Assembly (NCBI GenBank): GCA_015689705.1
Contig: WVSN01000010.1
Span: 106,613-170,612, forward strand
Length of the DNA stretch: 64,000 nt
Source of the DNA: Rhodobacterales bacterium HKCCE3408
Lineage (GTDB): Bacteria; Pseudomonadota; Alphaproteobacteria; Rhodobacterales; Rhodobacteraceae
Direction of reading: 5' to 3'
Program-made: the position numbers and the translations under genes
The notes under the pieces: model-generated
Databases searched by the model: none
Told to the model about the DNA's origin: nothing
The model's input: the letters and a program-made list of their open reading frames with translations, nothing else
Part shown: piece after piece, positions 58,848 to 64,000 of the stretch
Position numbering within the stretch: position 1 is the stretch's first letter
How the letters are laid out: every line of letters begins with the position of its first letter

Positions 58848-59974
58848 TACACCACCACGCTCCGGATCGACTTGCCGGCATGCATCAGGTCGAAGCCCTC
58901 GTTGATGTCGTCGAGCTTGAGCGTATGCGTGATCATCGGGTCGATCTCGATCTTTCCGTCCATGTACCAGTCGACGATCTTGGGCACGTCGGTGCGGCCC
59001 TTGGCGCCGCCGAACGCCGTGCCGAGCCACTGGCGGCCGGTCACGAGCTGGAAGGGACGCGTCGCGATCTCGGCCCCGGCGGGCGCGACGCCGATGATGA
59101 CCGACTTGCCCCAGCCGCGATGGGCCGATTCCAGCGCCGCGCGCATAACTTGCACGTTGCCGGTCGCGTCGAATGTGTAGTCGGCCCCGCCGATATGGTC
59201 GTTCCGGCGCTTGGTCAGGTTTGTGAGATAGGGGACGAGATCGCCCTCGACCTCCTTGGGGTTCACGAAATGGGTCATGCCGAAATGCTCGGCCATGGCC
59301 TTCTTGCCGGGATTCACGTCGACGCCGATGATCATGTCGGCCCCGGCAAGACGCAGGCCCTGGATCACGTTCAGACCGATCCCGCCAAGGCCGAAGACGA
59401 TGGCGGTGGACCCGATCTCGACCTTGGCGGTGTTGATGACCGCGCCGATGCCCGTGGTGACGCCGCAGCCGATATAGCAGACCTTGTCGAAGGGCGCGTC
59501 GTCGCGGATTTTCGCGAGCGCGATCTCGGGCATCACGGTGTGGTTCGAGAAGGTCGAACAGCCCATGTAATGCAGGATCGGGTCGCCGTCCGTCGTCGTG
59601 AAGCGCGAGGTGCCGTCGGGCATGACGCCCTGGCCCTGGGTCGCGCGGATCGAGGTGCAGAGGTTCGTCTTGCCGGACTGGCAGGAATAGCATTCGCGGC
59701 ATTCCGGCGTGTAGAGCGGGATGACGTGGTCGCCCTTCTTGAGGCTTTTCACGCCTTCGCCGACCTCGACCACGACGCCCGCGCCCTCATGCCCGAGGAT
59801 CGCCGGGAAGAGCCCCTCGGGGTCCGCGCCCGACAGCGTGAATTCGTCGGTGTGGCAGATGCCGGTGGCCTTGAGCTCGACCATGACCTCGCCCGCCTTC
59901 GGGCCGTCGAGGTTCACATCCATGATTTCCAGCGGTTTTCCGGCGGCGGTGGCGACGGCGGCGCGGGTGCGCAT
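58844..59974 (-). CDS. adhC: S-(hydroxymethyl)glutathione dehydrogenase (class III alcohol dehydrogenase)
   Basis: A 376-residue zinc enzyme that oxidises the formaldehyde-glutathione adduct. Catalytic zinc ligands lie in GICHTDE and GHEGAG, and the structural zinc in [15 protein letters not shown]. The cofactor loop is GLGGIGLNV. It works with FghA at 51570. The ATG at 59974 follows gaggg. The stop is embedded in the TTG start of the SecD-like copy 3. Confidence 0.96.
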   Translation of the reverse strand: MRTRAAVATAAGKPLEIMDVNLDGPKAGEVMVELKATGICHTDEFTLSGADPEGLFPAILGHEGAGVVVEVGEGVKSLKKGDHVIPLYTPECRECYSCQSGKTNLCTSIRATQGQGVMPDGTSRFTTTDGDPILHYMGCSTFSNHTVMPEIALAKIRDDAPFDKVCYIGCGVTTGIGAVINTAKVEIGSTAIVFGLGGIGLNVIQGLRLAGADMIIGVDVNPGKKAMAEHFGMTHFVNPKEVEGDLVPYLTNLTKRRNDHIGGADYTFDATGNVQVMRAALESAHRGWGKSVIIGVAPAGAEIATRPFQLVTGRQWLGTAFGGAKGRTDVPKIVDWYMDGKIEIDPMITHTLKLDDINEGFDLMHAGKSIRSVVVY

Positions 59975-60116
59975 GATTGAACCCTCCCTCGTTATGGTCT
60001 TGGCCAACCTTCGACCAATCGGCAGGCCAATGCAACGGAGGAGCCTGCCCGATGGCACCTTGAAGCACGGGCGGTCCGGTCCGATCTTGCAGGGACTGCC
60101 ATGCGGAGGAGAGACG

Positions 60117-60416
60117 ATGCGCAGCCTGGCCCTGATCCTGTTCCTGTTGCCAATTGCCGCGGTCGCGCAGGAGATCGTGCCCGACGAAGGCACGGAGATG
60201 CCGCCTGCGCCCGAGGTGGAACTGGCCGACACCTGCGGCGCGGGCGATTACCGCATCCTGGTCGGCCAGAGCGGAGAGATTGCCCGGCTGCTGGAGCTGG
60301 AGGCGCCGATGCGCGTGGTCGGGCCCGATACGGCGGTCACGCTGGACTTCCGGCCGGACCGTCTGAACTTCGTTCTCGACGAGGACGACCGGATCGTCGG
60401 GGTCGAGTGCGGCTGA
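60117..60416 (+). CDS. peptidase inhibitor I78-family protein
   Basis: A 99-residue exported protein with a signal peptide (1-17, ending AVAQE). The inhibitor-family pattern is [12 protein letters not shown], then [20 protein letters not shown] and a final DRIVGVECG, with a cysteine pair at the two ends. It would inhibit serine proteases in the periplasm. ggagga precedes the ATG at 60117. It stands alone between adhC and the rimP promoter. Confidence 0.85.
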   Translation: MRSLALILFLLPIAAVAQEIVPDEGTEMPPAPEVELADTCGAGDYRILVGQSGEIARLLELEAPMRVVGPDTAVTLDFRPDRLNFVLDEDDRIVGVECG

Positions 60417-60419
60417 CGC

Positions 60420-60448
60420 TTGCACAGCCCCCCGATTCCCCCTATATG
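60420..60448 (+). promoter_or_regulatory. sigma-70-type promoter of the rimP-nusA-infB operon
   Basis: TTGCAC (60420-60425) and TATATG (60443-60448) are separated by 17 bp. The predicted start near 60455 would give a leader of about 90 nt before rimP. It overlaps the end of the I78 gene by only a few bases. Confidence 0.65.
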
Positions 60449-60503
60449 CCGCTCAACAGCGGAGCCGCCGGGTCCACACCGGAGGGCACCACCGGAAAAT
60501 GCA

Positions 60504-60527
60504 ACGGGCCGCTGGCCCGTTTTTTTG
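60504..60527 (+). terminator. intrinsic terminator in the rimP leader (possible attenuator)
   Basis: ACGGGCC-GCT-GGCCCGT is followed by seven T residues. It sits between the operon promoter and rimP, so full transcripts must read through it. CAGCGG at 60457-60462 can pair with CCGCTG (60509-60514), which would break the terminator stem. Confidence 0.8.
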
Positions 60528-60543
60528 TTTTTGGAACAGACTT

Positions 60544-61116
60544 TTGGCTGATCTCGTCGCAAAGACCTCGATCGACCGCCGGATGGCGGAAATCCTGATC
60601 CCCGTCATCGAGGGGATGGGATTCGAAGTCGTGCGGATCCGCCTGATGGGCGGGCAGACGAAGACGCTTCAGATCATGGCCGAGCGGCCGGATGGCAGCA
60701 TCGACGTGGACGAATGCGCCGAGATCTCGAACGCGGTTTCGGCCGTGCTGGATGTCGAGGACCCGCTCGAGGATGCCTATACGCTCGAGGTCTCGAGCCC
60801 CGGGATCGACCGGCCGCTGACGCGGCTGAAGGATTTCGACACCTGGGAAGGCTGGGACGCGAAGCTGGAGACGGCGGAGCTGATCGACGGCCGCAAGCGC
60901 TTTCGCGGCGTGCTGGCCGGGACCGAGGGCGACGAGGTGCTCGTCAATCTCGACGAGGGCACCGTGGGCCTGAAATTCGACTGGCTGAGCGATGCGAAGC
61001 TGGTCATGACCGACGAGCTCGTGAAGGAGATGCTGCGCCAGCGTAAGGCGGCGGGCCTCATCGACGAGACGAAATACGACGATATCGAAGAAGAGCCGGA
61101 ACAGGCGGAGGACTGA
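60544..61116 (+). CDS. rimP: ribosome maturation factor RimP
   Basis: A 190-residue protein needed for 30S subunit maturation. The N-terminal domain has [23 protein letters not shown] and the central [15 protein letters not shown] is diagnostic. No ATG occurs near the expected start; the TTG at 60544 (leading to ADLVAKTS) is preferred, with ggaac about eight bases upstream. It opens the conserved rimP-nusA-ylxR-infB operon and has an acidic tail. Confidence 0.94.
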   Translation: MADLVAKTSIDRRMAEILIPVIEGMGFEVVRIRLMGGQTKTLQIMAERPDGSIDVDECAEISNAVSAVLDVEDPLEDAYTLEVSSPGIDRPLTRLKDFDTWEGWDAKLETAELIDGRKRFRGVLAGTEGDEVLVNLDEGTVGLKFDWLSDAKLVMTDELVKEMLRQRKAAGLIDETKYDDIEEEPEQAED

Positions 61117-61120
61117 GAAG

Positions 61121-62818
61121 ATGGCAATTACTTCTGCCAACCAGCTTGAACTGTTGCAGACGGCCGAGGCCGTTGCCCGCGAGAAGATGATCGACCCTGG
61201 CCTCGTGATCGAGGCGATGGAAGAGAGCCTCGCCCGGGCCGCGAAGTCGCGCTACGGCGCGGATCTCGACATCCATGTCGCGATCGACCGCAAGACGGGC
61301 CGGGCGAGCTTTACCCGGGTTCGGACCGTGGTCGATCCCGAGGAACTGGAGAACGAGAAGGCCGAGATGACCCCGGAGCAGGCGAAGGTCTACTTCAAGC
61401 CGGCGCTGGACGGCCGCGACGAATACTGGCTGCGCGAGGGCAAGAAGATCGACCCCGCCACGGCCGGCGAGCCGCAGATCGGCGACGCCTTCTACGAGGC
61501 CGTGCCGCCCGTCGACATGGGCCGGATCGCGGCGCAGTCGGCGAAGCAGGTCATCCTGCAGAAGGTCCGCGAGGCCGAGCGTGACCGGCAGTACGAGGAA
61601 TTCAAGGACCGCGCCGGCACGATCATCAACGGCGTCGTCAAGCGCGAGGAATACGGCAACGTCATCGTCGATATCGGGCGGGGCGAAGGCGTGCTGCGCC
61701 GGAACGAGAAGATCGGCCGCGAGAGCTATCGCCCGAACGACCGCATCCGCTGCTACATCAAGGACGTGCGCCGCGAGACCCGCGGGCCGCAGATCTTCCT
61801 GTCGCGGACCGCGCCCGAGTTCATGGCCGAGCTGTTCAAGATGGAAGTGCCGGAAATCTACGACGGCATCATCGAGATCAAGGCCGTGGCCCGTGACCCG
61901 GGGTCGCGCGCGAAGATCGCCGTGATCTCCTATGACAACTCGATCGACCCGGTCGGGGCCTGCGTCGGTATGCGCGGCAGCCGTGTGCAGGCCGTGGTGA
62001 ACGAGCTTCAGGGCGAGAAGATCGACATCATCCCGTGGAACGAGGATGCGCCGACCTTCCTGGTGAACGCGCTGCAACCGGCCGAGGTGACGAAGGTCGT
62101 CCTCGACGAGGATGCCGAGCGGATCGAGGTCGTCGTGCCGGAAGAGCAGCTGTCGCTGGCCATCGGCCGTCGCGGTCAGAACGTGCGGCTGGCCAGCCAG
62201 CTCACCGGGCTCGATATCGACATCCTGACCGAGGAAGAGGAAAGCGCCCGCCGCCAGGCCGAGTTCGCCGAACGGACGAACATGTTCATGGAGGCGCTCG
62301 ATCTCGACGAGTTCTTCGCCCAGCTTCTGGTGGCCGAGGGCTTCACCTCGCTCGAAGAGGTCGCCTATGTCGAGATGGACGAGCTTCTGGTGATCGACGG
62401 CGTGGACGAAAGCACCGCCGAAGAGCTTCAGGCCCGGGCCCGCGACTATATCGACGCCCAGAACGCCAAGGCGCTCGAGGAAGCCAAGGCGCTCGGCGTG
62501 GAACAGAGCCTCATTGACTTCGAGGGGCTCACCCCCCAGATGCTTGTGGCCCTTGCCCAGGATGGCGTGAAAACGCTGGAAGACTTCGCGACCTGCGCGG
62601 ACTGGGAGCTTGCCGGAGGCTGGACCACGGTCGACGGCGAACGGGTCAAGGATGACGGCGTGCTCGAGAAGTTCGACGTCAGCCTCGAGGAAGCGCAGAA
62701 CATGGTGATGACCGCGCGTCTGCAGCTTGGATGGGTGACCATCGAGGAACTGGAGGCGAAGGCCGCCGCCGAGTCCGAGGCCGCTGCCGCCGAAGCCGCA
62801 GAGGAGGCCGGGGCCTGA
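61121..62818 (+). CDS. nusA: transcription termination/antitermination protein NusA
   Basis: A 565-residue RNA polymerase cofactor. It has an N-terminal polymerase-binding domain (1 to about 130), the S1 domain (about 140-205, with GVVKREEYGNVIVDIG), two KH domains (about 210-345, with GACVGMRGSRVQ and AIGRRGQNVRLA), and two C-terminal helix-hairpin acidic repeats. It starts four bases after rimP. Confidence 0.97.
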   Translation: MAITSANQLELLQTAEAVAREKMIDPGLVIEAMEESLARAAKSRYGADLDIHVAIDRKTGRASFTRVRTVVDPEELENEKAEMTPEQAKVYFKPALDGRDEYWLREGKKIDPATAGEPQIGDAFYEAVPPVDMGRIAAQSAKQVILQKVREAERDRQYEEFKDRAGTIINGVVKREEYGNVIVDIGRGEGVLRRNEKIGRESYRPNDRIRCYIKDVRRETRGPQIFLSRTAPEFMAELFKMEVPEIYDGIIEIKAVARDPGSRAKIAVISYDNSIDPVGACVGMRGSRVQAVVNELQGEKIDIIPWNEDAPTFLVNALQPAEVTKVVLDEDAERIEVVVPEEQLSLAIGRRGQNVRLASQLTGLDIDILTEEEESARRQAEFAERTNMFMEALDLDEFFAQLLVAEGFTSLEEVAYVEMDELLVIDGVDESTAEELQARARDYIDAQNAKALEEAKALGVEQSLIDFEGLTPQMLVALAQDGVKTLEDFATCADWELAGGWTTVDGERVKDDGVLEKFDVSLEEAQNMVMTARLQLGWVTIEELEAKAAAESEAAAAEAAEEAGA

Positions 62819-62836
62819 TGCGCCCCGGATCCCGGT

Positions 62837-63469
62837 ATGTCGCGCGGCGGCAGGACGAAAGACAGAGCGGAGCCTGAAAGGCGCTGCATCGTGACCGGCG
62901 AGACCGGGCCGAAGCCGGGTCTCGTGCGGTTCGTCGTCGGACCCGAGGGCGAGATCGTACCGGATGTTCTGGAACGGCTGCCGGGCCGGGGCATCTGGGT
63001 CACCGCCGATGCCGAGGCGATCGGGACAGCCGCCAGGAAGGGCCTGTTCGCCCGTGCGGCGAAAATGCCCGTGACGGTGCCTGCCGATCTTGCCGGGACC
63101 GTCGAGGCGATGCTGGCGCGCCGGGTCACCGACCTGGTCGCTCTGGCGCGGAAGGCGGGCGAGGCAGTGGCCGGGTTCGAGAAGGTCAAGGACTGGCTTG
63201 CCGGCGGCCGTAAGGTCCGGGTTCTCCTGCAGGCCTCGGACGGGTCGGTGCGGGGAAAATCGAAACTCTGGACGCCCACGGGGGCCCGGTATTTCGGCTG
63301 TTTGACCGCGTCCGAATTGGGTTTGGCATTCGGACGCCAAAGTGTGATACATGGCGCGCTTGCCGCTGGCGGACTCGCAGATCGTGTTGTAGAGACCGCC
63401 GCGAAGCTGCAGGGCCTGCGGATATCGGGCGGCGGCGCAGACGGCGGGACGACCGCCGGGAAGGACTAA
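62837..63469 (+). CDS. ylxR: YlxR/DUF448 RNA-binding protein fused to L7Ae-like domain
   Basis: A 210-residue protein. The N-terminal YlxR domain (about 10-90) has ERRCIVTGE and GRGIWVTADAEAI. The second half (about 95-200) resembles ribosomal L7Ae/L30e proteins (ALARKAGEAVAGFEKV, KVRVLLQASDG). Such fusion is usual in alphaproteobacteria, whereas Bacillus has two genes. It probably binds structured RNA. It lies between nusA and infB. Confidence 0.9.
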   Translation: MSRGGRTKDRAEPERRCIVTGETGPKPGLVRFVVGPEGEIVPDVLERLPGRGIWVTADAEAIGTAARKGLFARAAKMPVTVPADLAGTVEAMLARRVTDLVALARKAGEAVAGFEKVKDWLAGGRKVRVLLQASDGSVRGKSKLWTPTGARYFGCLTASELGLAFGRQSVIHGALAAGGLADRVVETAAKLQGLRISGGGADGGTTAGKD

Positions 63470-63477
63470 AGGAACGC

Positions 63478-64000
63478 ATGAGCGATCAGGACGGAAAGAA
63501 ACCCCTGGGCCTTTCGGGCGGCGCCCGCGCCGGCCGCGTGAACCAGAGCTTCTCGCGCGGGCGCACCAAGAGCGTCGTCGTCGAGACCAAGCGCAAGCGC
63601 GTGATGGTTCCGAAGCCCGGCCAGCAGACCGCGGCGGCGCAGAACGCCGAGGGCGCACCGCGGCCGAAGGGTGTCTCCGATGCGGAACTCGAGCGCCGGC
63701 TGAAAGCGCTGCAGGCAGCCAAGGCCCAGGAGGCCGAGGATGCCGCGCGCCGTGAAGCCGAGGAGAAGGAACGCGAAGCCGAGCGGGAACGCCGCCGCGC
63801 CGAGGCCGAGGCCAAGGAGCGCGAAGAGCGTGAGCGCGAAGAGGCGCTGAAGGCCAAGGCCGAGGAAGACGAGCGCCGCAAGCGCGAGGAAGACGAGAAG
63901 AAGAAAGCCCCGGCCAAGGCCGAGGAGGCCGCGCAGCCCGATCCGGCTGCCGCCGAAGCCGCCGCGGCCAAGCCGCAGCGCGGTGGCGGTGCGCCTGCGC
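63478..64000 (+). CDS. infB: translation initiation factor IF-2 (3' partial)
   Basis: Only the first 174 codons are in the window and the frame runs off the right edge. Visible are the N-terminal GKKPLGLSGGARAGRVNQSF and TKSVVVETKRKRV, typical of alphaproteobacterial IF-2, then a long charged Glu/Arg/Lys/Ala coiled region (about 60-170). The GTPase domain lies outside. The ATG at 63478 follows aaagga, eight bases after ylxR. Confidence 0.95.
   Translation, partial: MSDQDGKKPLGLSGGARAGRVNQSFSRGRTKSVVVETKRKRVMVPKPGQQTAAAQNAEGAPRPKGVSDAELERRLKALQAAKAQEAEDAARREAEEKEREAERERRRAEAEAKEREEREREEALKAKAEEDERRKREEDEKKKAPAKAEEAAQPDPAAAEAAAAKPQRGGGAPA

Noticed and set aside
61058..63658. 866-codon open frame on the minus strand
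   Set aside because: It is antisense to nusA and ylxR, whose domains are clear.

Overview
The window is 64 kb of dense, high-GC chromosome from an alphaproteobacterium. Gene content and protein style point to Rhodobacteraceae (Roseobacter group): HemH, SfsA, the UbiG and ComF types, many secreted proteins ending their signal peptides in FADA-H-type sequences, AdhC with S-formylglutathione hydrolase, and the rimP-nusA-ylxR-infB order. The family assignment is inference from the sequence alone. No rRNA, tRNA, CRISPR array, insertion sequence, phage or plasmid gene was seen. Genes are tightly packed, with many ATGA or CTAG overlaps.

Layout. 1-3.4 kb: a D-amino-acid unit (dgcN, dgcA, a metallophosphoesterase, a D-amino acid aminotransferase). 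3.4-11.6 kb: housekeeping genes (prolyl aminopeptidase, ubiG, marR, grxC, comF, an NDUFAF5-like methyltransferase, hemH, mutT, argJ, a parvulin). 11.6-17.1 kb: secA with its own promoter, then two envelope proteins, one a fusion of a phosphate-binding-protein domain and OmpA. 17.2-23.5 kb: radC, map, sfsA, a CinA-like protein, GNAT, an AhpD-like protein, OmpA, a LysR regulator. 23.8-31.6 kb: a surface-polysaccharide region (sugar transferase, galE, a soluble 4,6-dehydratase, UDP-glucuronate epimerase, ugd, kpsF) that would supply UDP-Gal, UDP-GlcA, UDP-GalA and arabinose 5-phosphate. 31.6-33.4 kb: a response-regulator phosphatase facing an Hpt protein. 34-47 kb: argG, fadH, a block of uncharacterised envelope and cytoplasmic genes, ilvD, accD, folC. 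47-60 kb: ASCH, zapE, transporters, an ornithine-cyclodeaminase homologue, fghA, a TetR regulator, an NYN-LOTUS protein, a ClpP-like protease, a dienelactone hydrolase, adhC. 60.4 kb to the end: the transcription/translation operon rimP-nusA-ylxR-infB with a structured leader; infB runs off the window.

The most unusual content is threefold. First, three small exported proteins (54939-55385, 55375-55770, 58440-58847) look like stand-alone SecD P1-head domains, each with a conserved cysteine pair. Second, the 482-bp gap at 36370-36850 carries a 12-bp inverted repeat around a hairpin-rich small ORF that ends in a UUCG-loop terminator. Third, the rimP operon begins with a strong promoter and then a complete intrinsic terminator about 50 nt downstream. 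A direct-repeat operator at 56950-57019 and repeated sharing of CTAG as a double stop codon by convergent genes are also worth checking.
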